Both the position numbers and the translations under genes were made by a program. From an uncultured Opitutia bacterium (lineage in GTDB: Bacteria > Verrucomicrobiota > Verrucomicrobiia > Opitutales > Opitutaceae): a stretch of 64,000 bases of DNA. The stretch lies in NCBI GenBank assembly GCA_903877135.1, contig CAIRCN010000020.1, positions 1 through 64,000 on the forward strand, given 5' to 3'. This document shows positions 8,059 through 16,302 of this stretch, piece by piece (position 1 is the stretch's first letter; the number at the start of each line of letters is the position of its first letter). The notes below the pieces were generated by a model. That model worked only from the letters and a program-made list of their open reading frames with translations, did not search any database and was not told the DNA's origin.

Positions 8059-9501
8059 TCAGTCCTGGGCCACCGGCTCGCCTCCAGTCCCCGGACGGAG
8101 CACGTGCAGTTTGAGTTTCTCGCGCACGGTGAGCCGCGACCAGCCGAGGATCTGCGCCATCTGGGTGATGTTACCCGCCGTCGTGGCGTGGGCCTGCACG
8201 AGCAACTCGCGCTCGACCATTGCGAACACGCTGGCGATCGCACCCGCGCCGAGCTCGCGTCGGGCCTTTTCCAACGCCTCCTGACAGACCGCGGCAAGGA
8301 CACGGCCGCTGGCATCCCCGGCTTGGGCGGAAGGCCCCTGACTAAGCGCGCTCCGCGCCATTTCCTCGGTGATGGCGTAGCCATGAGCGCTCAGCAACAT
8401 GCGCTTCACCACGTTTTCCAACTGGCGTACATTGCCGGGCCACGGCTGTGCGGAAAGAAACTTCACCGCAGCCGGCTGCACCGCCGCCAAGCCGCCGAGC
8501 TCGGCGCCGTGGCGTTCGGCAAAGTATTTTAAGAGCGCTGGGATGTCCTCGCGTCGGTCGCGCAGCGGCGGCAGCGGGATGACGACCGCATTCAGCCGAT
8601 ACCAGAGATCCTCGCGGAATTTCCCCTCGGCCACAAGCGCGGGCAGGTCGCGATGCGTCGCCGCGATCACGCGCACATCGACTGGGATGGACTCGCGCCC
8701 GCCGACGCGGGAAATTACCCGCTCCTGCAGCACGCGCAGCAGCTTCGACTGCGTTTCCAGTGAGAGGTCGCCAATCTCGTCGAGGAAAAGCGTGCCGTGG
8801 TCGGCCTGTTCGAATCGGCCGATGCGGCGCGTCTCCGCCCCGGTGAACGCGCCGCGCTCATGCCCGAACAGCTCGCTCTCGAGCAGGTTCGTCGGGATGG
8901 CGGCGCAGTTGACGGCGACGAACGCCTTGCCCTTGCGCTCGCCGTGTTGCCACAGCGCGCGGGCCACCAGTTCCTTGCCCGTGCCCGTCTCGCCGAGGAT
9001 CAAAATCGAAACCGGTTTGCCGGCGACGCGGCCAATCTCCTTGTAAACGCCCTGCATGGCGCGGCTCTGGCCGACGAGCGCGACCTCGCGCGGCGGTTCG
9101 GCGCCCAGCGCGACTTTCTCCCGGCCGCGGCGGCCGGCACTGGCGGCCCGCGCCAGCACGGGTAACAATTCCTCCATTTCGAAGGGCTTGAGAATGTAGT
9201 CGAACGCGCCGCGCCGGGTCGCCTCGATCGCCGTCTCGGTCGTGCCGTGCGCCGTCATCAGCACCACCGGGAGGTTCGGCAGTTCGTCGCGCAGCGTGTC
9301 GATCAACTCGAGACCGGACACGTTCGGCATGCGCAGGTCAGTGAGCACGCAGTCGAAATCCTCCTCGAGCGCCGCGGCGAGTCCGCGCATCCCGTCGGGG
9401 TAGGTGACGACCTCGTAGCCTTCGCCGGCGAGGACGCGCTCCAGCCCCCCCCTGGCGGAGGCGTCGTCGTCGATCAGGCAAATCCGCAGCGGCGCACTCA
9501 T
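8059..9501 (-). CDS. NtrC-family sigma-54-dependent response regulator
   Basis: A 480-residue protein with receiver, AAA+ and DNA-binding domains. The receiver has DDD at 11-13, phospho-acceptor D55 and K105. The AAA+ domain has Walker A GETGTGKE (170-177), the sigma-54-contacting GAFTGA loop (218-223) and Walker B DEIG (near 241). A Fis-type helix-turn-helix lies near 445-472 (NITQMAQILGWSRLTVREKL). When phosphorylated it should activate sigma-54 promoters. Its start overlaps the stop of the upstream kinase gene by 4 bases, making it the partner regulator. I found no convincing sigma-54 site in the surrounding intergenic DNA. Confidence 0.95.
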   Translation of the reverse strand: MSAPLRICLIDDDASARGGLERVLAGEGYEVVTYPDGMRGLAAALEEDFDCVLTDLRMPNVSGLELIDTLRDELPNLPVVLMTAHGTTETAIEATRRGAFDYILKPFEMEELLPVLARAASAGRRGREKVALGAEPPREVALVGQSRAMQGVYKEIGRVAGKPVSILILGETGTGKELVARALWQHGERKGKAFVAVNCAAIPTNLLESELFGHERGAFTGAETRRIGRFEQADHGTLFLDEIGDLSLETQSKLLRVLQERVISRVGGRESIPVDVRVIAATHRDLPALVAEGKFREDLWYRLNAVVIPLPPLRDRREDIPALLKYFAERHGAELGGLAAVQPAAVKFLSAQPWPGNVRQLENVVKRMLLSAHGYAITEEMARSALSQGPSAQAGDASGRVLAAVCQEALEKARRELGAGAIASVFAMVERELLVQAHATTAGNITQMAQILGWSRLTVREKLKLHVLRPGTGGEPVAQD

Positions 9502-10883
9502 GCCCGGTCAGTCTGACGTGCGGGTTCGCGGAGGGGCAAGCGCACAGCAAAGCGCGTTCCCGCGCCGGGCATGCTCTGAAACTTGATTTCACCGCCCTGA
9601 TTTTCGACGAGCCGCGCTACGATCGAAAGTCCGAGCCCGGTGCCGGCCGGCTTCGTGGTGAAAAACGGATCGAAGAGCCGCTCCTGCACTTTTAGCGGGA
9701 TGCCCGGCCCGTTGTCGGTCACGGTCAGCTCGGCAACCGCCGCGATTTTGCCGCGCAGCGAGGCCCGCTCGCACCGCAGCGCCAGCTCAATCCGGCCCGC
9801 GCGATACTCGAGCGCCTCCTGCGCGTTGCGCACCAGATTCAGCATGATTTGCCGGAGCTGCTGCGCATCGATCTGCACGTCGGCCGTCACCGGTGCATCG
9901 ACCGCCAGCTCGATTTTCGCGGTGGCCAGCGTGGGCTCCACGAACGTCGCGAACCCCCGCAACCACGCCGACAGCTCCACTCGACTGAGTGTGGCGTCGG
10001 CCGGCCGGGCGTAACCGAGCACGTCGCGCACGATGCGCTCCAACCGGTCCACCTCGCCGGTGATCGCCTGCAAATCCTCCCGGTTCTCGTCCGACGAGAG
10101 GGCGCGCCGCAGCGTGTAGAGGCGTGCTTTGATTGCCGTGAGGGGATTGCGAATTTCGTGGGCCACGCCGGCGGCGAGCGTGCCGAGCGCCGCGAGTTTT
10201 TCGCGCTTGGCGAGGAGCGCCTCGCTGTCGACGAGTTGCTCGCGGAGAGGGCGCACGAGATGGAGATAGAGCAGCGCCACCACCACCACGATGGCGGCCA
10301 GCAGCAGGCACAGACACACGAATACCAGATTCCGCAGCCAGATCAGCGAGCCTAGTGAAGCCGCCAGCAGGCTGCGCACCTCGTCGTCGTGCGCCGCTGC
10401 GAAATCGTCTGCCATGCCCTCCAGGCGGTTCGCGCTGTCGTCGAACATCACCACGGTGTCGCGGTCGAGCGGCGTGGCCAGACCGCCGAGGCGTGCAGTG
10501 AGCCCATCCAGCTTAGTGAAATAGGAGCGCATTTCTGCCGCGATCTGCCGCAGGACTTTGCGCTCGATTGCGCTGCCACCGGTCACCTGCCGCGCATTCA
10601 GCCAAGCACTCATCACTTCCCGCCGTTGCCCGATCACCAGAGCGCTGTCCGCCGCCGAATCGGTCCCGATGCGCAGCAGCGCGCCGTGCAAATCGTCGAT
10701 GGCGGCGCGAAACTGCCGCGCCTGCTCCGCGACTTCGAGTTCCACGTGCGCAAGCTGCCGGAGCTTGTCGCTGGCGTCGCGCTGCACGGCCAACGCCAGC
10801 GCAATGAAGACCAGCACCGTGGCGGCGAGCCCTGCGATCAAGGACATGAGCCGGCGACGAAAAGTGCGGGAGGGAGGGTTCAT
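9498..10883 (-). CDS. Membrane sensor histidine kinase (NtrB/ZraS type)
   Basis: A 461-residue kinase with membrane segments at about 13-33 and 184-208 enclosing a helical periplasmic sensor of about 150 residues. The HisKA domain has phospho-acceptor H242 (GVAHEIRNPLTAIKAR). The ATPase domain has N box NLVRNAQEAL, G1 DNGPGIP and G2 GTGLGLSIV. It precedes and overlaps the NtrC-type regulator, so the pair forms one two-component system. The signal is unknown. It is transcribed divergently from the receiver gene at 11027, across about 140 bases. Confidence 0.93.
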   Translation of the reverse strand: MNPPSRTFRRRLMSLIAGLAATVLVFIALALAVQRDASDKLRQLAHVELEVAEQARQFRAAIDDLHGALLRIGTDSAADSALVIGQRREVMSAWLNARQVTGGSAIERKVLRQIAAEMRSYFTKLDGLTARLGGLATPLDRDTVVMFDDSANRLEGMADDFAAAHDDEVRSLLAASLGSLIWLRNLVFVCLCLLLAAIVVVVALLYLHLVRPLREQLVDSEALLAKREKLAALGTLAAGVAHEIRNPLTAIKARLYTLRRALSSDENREDLQAITGEVDRLERIVRDVLGYARPADATLSRVELSAWLRGFATFVEPTLATAKIELAVDAPVTADVQIDAQQLRQIMLNLVRNAQEALEYRAGRIELALRCERASLRGKIAAVAELTVTDNGPGIPLKVQERLFDPFFTTKPAGTGLGLSIVARLVENQGGEIKFQSMPGAGTRFAVRLPLREPARQTDRA

Positions 10884-11026
10884 GGGTGGTCAGCCATTTA
10901 CCAGTCGTTGATAATCAAACGCGCAGATAGTGCGATCCTCATTCGGGCTGATAATGCGCAACTAATTTCATCACAGCTAGGTGCAGGTTTTCAGCTGGGA
11001 GGCACAATAGTAGCAAGCCGGTGGGC

Positions 11027-11452
11027 ATGAATTTCCGACACGCCGAGCCCGCCGCGAGTGCCACGACAATTGAATTTCCCAGCGAAAAACTGCCACCCCA
11101 AGTGCTGGTGGTGGATGACACCAATGAAGTGCGCAGCTTTCTGACTGCGGCCCTGCGCCGCAGTGGCTACCGGGTGCTGGAAGCCGAAGACGGTCTGATC
11201 GCACAAATTCTCTTGATGAGTGAGCATCCCGCGCTGGTGATCAGCGACCTCGAGATGCCGGTTTGCGACGGTTGGGATTTGCTCACGCATTGCCACACCC
11301 AGTATCCCGGCATGCCCGTGCTACTTATTTCCGGCAACAGCCCGGGCAAGCGGCCCGAAATCGAGCGCTGGGCGGCCGGCTTGCTCCGCAAGCCTTTTGA
11401 CGTCGTGCAACTCCGCACGGAAGTCCAGCGCCTCGTGCGCCGAGCCGCCTGA
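11027..11452 (+). CDS. Single-domain response regulator
   Basis: A 141-residue receiver domain with no output domain: D30/D31 (VVDDTNE), phospho-acceptor D74 (VISDLEMP), S102 and K122 (LLRKPFD). ATG 11027 is preferred to the in-frame GTG 11021. It lies opposite the histidine kinase gene and ahead of the secreted repeat protein and another receiver gene, so it may act in the same signalling block. The three receiver proteins here differ in the switch residue (S here, T in the others). Confidence 0.85.
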   Translation: MNFRHAEPAASATTIEFPSEKLPPQVLVVDDTNEVRSFLTAALRRSGYRVLEAEDGLIAQILLMSEHPALVISDLEMPVCDGWDLLTHCHTQYPGMPVLLISGNSPGKRPEIERWAAGLLRKPFDVVQLRTEVQRLVRRAA

Positions 11453-11515
11453 AACTTATTATCCACCACCGGTCGGACTGTGCCTGCGGCAGGTCGACCG
11501 ATATTTTCGTCTTCC

Positions 11516-12100
11516 ATGCTTCTTTTTTCCATTCTGTCGCGGCCTTCGGTCTCGAAATTTGCCGCCGCCGTGTTCATCGCCACGCAACTGCTCGGCTGGG
11601 TCACGTGCGCCCGGGCCGGTGATCTTGCGGGCACAGCGGTGCCTCCGCCAGCCCCACCACCCAACTCGCGGACCGCGGTCCGCCGGGCCCTGCGGGAATT
11701 TGACCGCTTTCTCGATCATCACCCTTTGCTGGAAGAACAACTGCGCCTCAATCCGCACTTGGCCGCAAGCACCGGCTACCTGACGGCGAATCCCGAGTTC
11801 GGTGATTTTCTCCACGCGAATCCCAACGTCATGGCAGGGCTGCAGACTTATCCGCGCTACTTTCTCAACCGCGCGTTGCTGCGGCAGGCCAGCACCCCGG
11901 TGTCGTTTGCCGAATTGGCTCCGTTCAAGGAGTTGTTCCAAGCCGAACCTAAGTTGGAACACGAGCTAACCGTGACGCCTGAAGCTATCCGTGATCCGAA
12001 GTTTTTAGCCTCGCATCCAGTGTTGCACGAAATGCTCAAGACGCATCCTGCGCTCGCCCGGGGTTTTCTCCCCTCCACCTTCGCACCCGGCATCCAATAA
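11516..12100 (+). CDS. Secreted protein with degenerate 'L.HP.L...L...P' repeats, unknown function
   Basis: This 194-residue protein has an N-terminal signal peptide (hydrophobic about 10-28, likely cut after CARA). A proline-rich linker (PPPAPPP) follows, then a domain built from imperfect units: FLDHHPLLEEQLRLNP, YLTANPEFGDFLHANP, LFQAEPKLEHELTVTP, FLASHPVLHEMLKTHP. Each unit is about 16 residues and looks like two short helices. I do not recognise the family. It sits between two receiver genes, 1 base before ATG 12102, so it is probably co-transcribed with the regulator. Start ATG 11516 is chosen because it begins the signal peptide. Confidence 0.75.
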   Translation: MLLFSILSRPSVSKFAAAVFIATQLLGWVTCARAGDLAGTAVPPPAPPPNSRTAVRRALREFDRFLDHHPLLEEQLRLNPHLAASTGYLTANPEFGDFLHANPNVMAGLQTYPRYFLNRALLRQASTPVSFAELAPFKELFQAEPKLEHELTVTPEAIRDPKFLASHPVLHEMLKTHPALARGFLPSTFAPGIQ

Positions 12101-12101
12101 C

Positions 12102-12590
12102 ATGCCCAAACCATCCGCTGTCACCGCCTCACTCTGGCGCCAAGCTGCCATTCCCGGCAACTGCGCAGGTCCGTCACGCCCACTGGCATTGGCTCCCGCC
12201 CAGCCGCCGACCCAAGCTACCATACTCTTGGTGGATGACGATACGGCCGTGCGCAAAAGTCTCGGGCGCCTCATCACGGCCGAAGGTTGGCACGTGGTCA
12301 GCGCCGCAAGTGGAGAAGAAGCGCTGGAACGGCTGGCCGAACGGCAACCGGACCTGATGATCACCGACCTGCGGATGGCCGATGTGAGCGGCCTGGACCT
12401 GCTCTACCACGAATACCTGCAACACCCCGACTTGCCGATCTTCGTGATTACAGCGCTCCCGCCGGATGAAGCCGGCGGCGCGGAGCATTTCGCCATGGAA
12501 TTTTTCCAGAAACCGCTGGACCTCGACGCCTTGGTATCCGCAATCCGGCGATGCCTAGGCAAGGCCCAATCCACGACCTTCGCACGGTAA
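12102..12590 (+). CDS. Single-domain response regulator
   Basis: A 162-residue receiver protein with a 40-residue disordered N-terminal tail. It has DDD at 45-47, phospho-acceptor D89 (MITDLRM), T117 and K137 (FFQKPLD). It is very similar in order and end (FFQKPLDLDALVSAIRR) to the receiver at 6301-6795, suggesting duplication within the cluster. It directly follows the secreted repeat protein. No output domain is present. Confidence 0.85.
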   Translation: MPKPSAVTASLWRQAAIPGNCAGPSRPLALAPAQPPTQATILLVDDDTAVRKSLGRLITAEGWHVVSAASGEEALERLAERQPDLMITDLRMADVSGLDLLYHEYLQHPDLPIFVITALPPDEAGGAEHFAMEFFQKPLDLDALVSAIRRCLGKAQSTTFAR

Positions 12591-12605
12591 CCTCCCCTTC
12601 CCACT

Positions 12606-12677
12606 ATGCTCATCGAATGCCTCCTCTTCGCCCTGCTTACGGTGCTCGGCGCCAGCGATACACAGGAAATCGGATGA
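12606..12677 (+). other. Possible 23-residue hydrophobic peptide
   Basis: ATG at 12606 opens a 23-codon frame (MLIECLLFALLTVLGASD...) with a strongly hydrophobic core, 15 bases after the receiver gene stop. It may be a small membrane peptide or the leftover start of a lost membrane protein. There is no clear ribosome binding site, so support is weak. Confidence 0.2.
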
Positions 12678-12763
12678 TCCCTGCGTTTGCTCCTGTCTCG
12701 GTCGTGGCGCTGCGGGAGTCCGGCTTGCACATTCGGCGCCCGGGCACCTGCGACTAATCAATT

Positions 12764-12791
12764 TTGGTATCATTTCGGTAAAAAATATAAA
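12764..12791 (+). promoter_or_regulatory. Candidate sigma-70 promoter of the pilin gene
   Basis: TTGGTA (12764-12769) and TATAAA (12786-12791) are 16 bases apart in an AT-rich patch just before the pilin start at 12806. If real, the transcript would begin only about 8 bases before ATG and lack a normal ribosome binding site. Confidence 0.35.
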
Positions 12792-12805
12792 AACATTAGC
12801 TTCTT

Positions 12806-13159
12806 ATGCAAACTGCCCACCAATCCACCAAGGGTTTTACTCTGGTCGAAATCATGATCGTCGTCGTCATCATCGGACTGCTGGCGGCCATGGCCATTCC
12901 CGCGTTCGCAAAGGTCCGTCAGGCCTCCCAGGACAAGGCCGTCATGAACAATGCCCGTCAGCTCGCAGCCGCCGCTGACCAGTATTTCCTGGAAAACGGC
13001 GTGTCGTCCTGCTCACTGAGCGATCTTGTCGGCTCAACGAACTATGTGAAGGCGCTGAACCTCGTGGCCAACGAAACCTATCCAAGTAATTTCGCACAAG
13101 GTCAGACGATCACCATCTCCGGCGTCGCGGGAGCGCGCACGATCACTTACGCGCCGTAA
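12806..13159 (+). CDS. Type IV prepilin-like protein
   Basis: A 117-residue protein with a class III signal: leader MQTAHQSTKG cut by prepilin peptidase at G10/F11, methylated F11, glutamate at +5 (E15) and a hydrophobic helix to about residue 32. The helix continues as an amphipathic KVRQASQDKAVMNNARQ stretch typical of major pilins and type II secretion pseudopilins. The C-terminal domain is short. No other pilus gene is adjacent, so its assembly machine must be encoded elsewhere. It follows a response-regulator block, which may hint at control of surface behaviour. Confidence 0.88.
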   Translation: MQTAHQSTKGFTLVEIMIVVVIIGLLAAMAIPAFAKVRQASQDKAVMNNARQLAAAADQYFLENGVSSCSLSDLVGSTNYVKALNLVANETYPSNFAQGQTITISGVAGARTITYAP

Positions 13160-13292
13160 TTGTCATTCAGAAGCAAGGAGGGTAAGTGTAGTTGCTAGCG
13201 GGACCGCTGGAAACGGAGCCGGTGCCAGTTCGACAAGGCTTCGGTTTCTTCTGCAACGAAACAGAGTGGCAACGGCGCGTGCGTGATGGTGC

Positions 13293-14732
13293 TCAGGCCG
13301 CCTCGGCGGCTTCGGGGGTGCCGGGGCGGTTGCTGACGTTGTTGCCGTCGTTTGGCCGCAGCCGCCAGAAGATGAAAGACGAGAGGATGGTGACGGTGCC
13401 GAGCATCAGATAAGTGTGGTGCAGGGCGCGGGTGAAGCTGACCGTGTCGGTTTGCCGAGTCGAGCCGATGAACCACCCGGCCAGCAGCGAGGCGAACGCG
13501 ACACCGAAACTCAGCGCCATCATTTGCGCGGTGCTCGCGATGCTGTTCGCCATGCTGGCGTCGCGGTCATCGATGTCGGCATAGACCAACGTGTTCATGC
13601 TCGTGAACTGGAGAGCGGAGAAAAATCCCTGCGTGAAGCTCAGTAGCAAGATTCCCCAGATGGGCGTGGTCGGACCGACAAGGGAAAATACCATGATGGT
13701 GGCGCCGAAGGACACGGTGTTGAGGATCAGCACCTGGCGATGCCCGAAGCGGGCGAGGATGGATTTGCTCATCATCTTCATCGTTATGGCGGCGGCGGCC
13801 TGCGGCATCGTGAGCAGGCCGGCCTGCCACGCGGGATATCCCAGTCCGACCTGGTAGAGTAGGGGCAGCAGGAACGGCATGCCGCCGATGCCGAGGCGCG
13901 TGATGATGCCGCCGAGCACGGCGATGTTGAAGGTGCGGACATCGAACAGCGCCAGGCGCATCACCGGATTGGGCACGCGTCGGCCGTGCCAGTAATAGGC
14001 GCCGAGCAGGCCGAGCGAGAGCGCGAGTAACGTCAGGATGGGGCCGGGCGGGAGGCGGTGTTCGCCAAAAATTTCCAGCACGTAGGAAAGGAGCGCGATG
14101 CCGCTGCCGAAAAGCAGAAAGCCCCAACGGTCGAGCGGGGCCACGGTAGCGTCGCGATAGTCCGGCATGTGACGTTTGATGAGCCAGAGCCCGAGCAGTC
14201 CGATGGGCAGGTTGACGAAAAAGATGGTGCGCCAGGGCAGCCAGTGGACAATTATGCCGCCGACGAATGGGCCGAGCAGCGGGCCGATGAGCGCGGGAAT
14301 GACGACGAAGTTCATCGCGGCAAGCATCTCGGAGCGGGGAAACGTGCGCACGAGCGCCAGCCGGCCGACAGGCGTCATCATCGCGCCGCCGATGCCCTGT
14401 AGCACCCGCGCCGCGACGAGCGTTGGGCTGTTTACGGCCAGCCCGCAGAGCAGCGAGCCCAGCGTGAACAGCGAGACGGCCCAGGTGAACACCCGCTTGG
14501 TGCCGAAACGGTCGGCCATCCAGCCGCTGATGGGGATAAACACGGCCAGGCACAGCGTATAGCTCGTGAGCACTCCCTTCAGGCTGAGCGGCGTCACTGC
14601 CAAGCTCGTCGCCATCGTGGGCACCGCCGTGTTGACGATGGTGGCGTCGAGATTCTCCATGAACAGCGACACCGCCACGAGCCACGGCATGAACCGTTTG
14701 ATCTGGCGGGTGGTATCGTGGGCCTCGGGCAT
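13293..14732 (-). CDS. MFS exporter of the DHA2 (EmrB/QacA) family
   Basis: A protein of 479 residues with about 13-14 membrane segments. Family features include the first-helix motif NLDATIVNTAVP, the loop motif GWMADRFGTKRVF and the motif C-like ARVLQGIGGAMMTPVGR. It is expected to export drugs or other toxic compounds using the proton gradient. ATG 14732 is chosen; the frame opens at 14753. No MarR/TetR regulator or EmrA-type adaptor gene is adjacent. Confidence 0.9.
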   Translation of the reverse strand: MPEAHDTTRQIKRFMPWLVAVSLFMENLDATIVNTAVPTMATSLAVTPLSLKGVLTSYTLCLAVFIPISGWMADRFGTKRVFTWAVSLFTLGSLLCGLAVNSPTLVAARVLQGIGGAMMTPVGRLALVRTFPRSEMLAAMNFVVIPALIGPLLGPFVGGIIVHWLPWRTIFFVNLPIGLLGLWLIKRHMPDYRDATVAPLDRWGFLLFGSGIALLSYVLEIFGEHRLPPGPILTLLALSLGLLGAYYWHGRRVPNPVMRLALFDVRTFNIAVLGGIITRLGIGGMPFLLPLLYQVGLGYPAWQAGLLTMPQAAAAITMKMMSKSILARFGHRQVLILNTVSFGATIMVFSLVGPTTPIWGILLLSFTQGFFSALQFTSMNTLVYADIDDRDASMANSIASTAQMMALSFGVAFASLLAGWFIGSTRQTDTVSFTRALHHTYLMLGTVTILSSFIFWRLRPNDGNNVSNRPGTPEAAEAA

Positions 14733-14831
14733 GGACCATAGACAGTCCGCCAAAGGGAGCGAGGCAAGCCGGGGCTGACCGGTGTCGAGATTTTCCGGGG
14801 GATCAGCCTGGCGAGCTGCGTTGGCCGGGCT

Positions 14832-15380
14832 TCACCCTGTCTTCAGCAGACCGGTGGCGCGGACGCGGCTGTAGAGGTCGTTCATCGCTTCCTGAGCCGA
14901 GCGGACCAAGCCGTCGGAACTGATCCGGTGCTCACCGTCGGAGGTGACGATCAGGTTGTCGCCAGAGAAATATCCCAGATCCTTATCGCCTTCATTGGTG
15001 CGGAGCGACGCCGTGAACGTGCAATCGGCAAATCCATCCTTGGCCGTCCAGGAGTTCAGCCGGACAAACAGGACCGACGCGCGGCTGGAGGCGGAGTCTT
15101 CGGGGCGCAGCGTGCCGATTTTTCCCTTGAAGCCCTGGGCGCGGAGCGCGCTGGCGACCGCGTCGGCAAACGTCGCGGCCATGTCGTCGCGGACCCAGTT
15201 GGCCTAGGTAACGTTGGGCAGATTCACCGCGATCCACAACCGGCCGGCTTCTTCGTCAATTTTGCACGGTGTGGTGGCCGAGGCGGAATCGGCCTTTGGC
15301 GACGCGGGCATGGATTTGCTGGCGGGACCGGCGAAGGCGATAACCGGCGTGAGAGCGAGGAATAAACTAAGATGACTCAT
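14832..15380 (-). pseudogene. Exported protein of unknown function, split by one in-frame TAG
   Basis: Reading from ATG 15380, the frame encodes a signal peptide (MSHLSLFLALTPVIAFAG) and about 40 further residues. It meets TAG at 15204-15206 (codon 59), then continues in the same frame for 123 codons to TGA near 14832. The second part (SVLFVRLNSWTAKDG..., SSDGLVRSAQEAMNDLYSRV) looks like a compact periplasmic domain. I do not recognise the family. A downstream in-frame ATG (15182) could make a signal-less product, but a broken gene is more likely. The IS1380 transposase fragment abuts its start, so its promoter may also be disrupted. Confidence 0.6.
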
Positions 15381-15781
15381 GCAATTGAGGGCGGGATGAG
15401 TTGGAGAGGGCCGACTCGGGCCGCGAGCGCGGCAACTGCATAGCTGTCGTCGTTGGCGCTCATTTGTCGAAGGAGAACGTGCCACCAATGGCGGCGTTGG
15501 GGCGTGGCGACGGCGAGTTTGAGCGTGGGCTTGCCGGCCGTGTGGCTGAAGACCGCGGCACAGGAAAACAGGCGCCAGCGCAGCGTGGTGAGCTCGGCGC
15601 GCTGGGGCTGGCCGAGCCGACGCTGGAGACCGACGCACAGGTTGTAGGCGCAGATGGCGAGGTGACAGGCCGCTTCGGTCGCCCAGAACGAACGGCAGCA
15701 CAGGCCCTTCAAGCCAAACTGGGTGCCGAGTTCCTTGATCCGATTTTCGATGTCGGCGCGGCCGTGGTAGCGGCGCCACAC
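15377..15781 (-). mobile_element. IS1380-type transposase, C-terminal remnant
   Basis: The 134-codon frame matches the C-terminal DDE region of IS1380-family transposases: WRRYHGRADIENRIKEL carries the final catalytic glutamate, followed by SFWATEAACHLAICAYNL and LTTLRWRLFSCAA. The N-terminal two thirds are missing, so the element is dead. Its stop overlaps the start of the exported-protein pseudogene. DNA from about 15782 to 16186 has no recognisable gene and may be element-related filler. Confidence 0.75.
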
Positions 15782-16186
15782 CTCGAGGGCGCTGACGAAG
15801 AACCGTCATCAGCGCTACACGCTCTTCGGGCTGGCCAACGTGGTGAGCGGAGCGCGGACGCGGGCCGCGGCGTGAAAAAAACGGGCCGGGCGCCGCCCAG
15901 CCGGATCGAAAAAGGAGGCACACGACCCCGACCCGACCCATGGGCTCCTCCAAACTGGAGACTCCAGTCGTCCGCTCCGCTGCCAAACCTCCGCAATCCG
16001 ACCCGCAGCAACCGGAATTTGAAAAACCGCTTTGTTCAGCGCTTCTATAGGGGGAGCCTTCCCGCCCTCACTTCCCAACAATTTACCTGCCCGTTCCTGC
16101 ATAACCTCCTATGACAATTATGCCACTACGGAATGGCCTAAGATCACTACACCTATGAAGCCAAACGGCAAAATCTCCGGTCATCA

Positions 16187-16211
16187 GATTCGAGTCCCGT
16201 TGGCCGCCCCA
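16187..16211 (+). other. tRNA-3'-end-like sequence, possible attachment-site scar
   Basis: The 25 bases begin GATTCGAGTCCCGTTGGCC and end in GCCCCA, resembling the T-loop, acceptor strand and CCA of a tRNA. The DNA 5' of it cannot form the matching T stem or acceptor strand, so it is not a tRNA gene. Integrases that target tRNA genes leave such 3' fragments; here it sits beside an IS remnant. The reading is tentative. Confidence 0.3.
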
Positions 16212-16302
16212 TTTTAGCATCGAATCAGGGCTGTTTTGCCCAAAGTTGTAACGATCCGCTCCCCCGCCCCATGCCGACACCCCAACCCTGTTCTCCGGCC
16301 CC

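Noticed and set aside
6792-15380. TAG recoded as an amino acid in this organism
   Set aside because: hisI and gltD, both intact and of normal length, end in TAG. Two broken genes are better explained by nonsense mutations.
16187-16211. Complete tRNA gene
   Set aside because: No matching T-stem, anticodon arm or 5' acceptor strand can be formed upstream.
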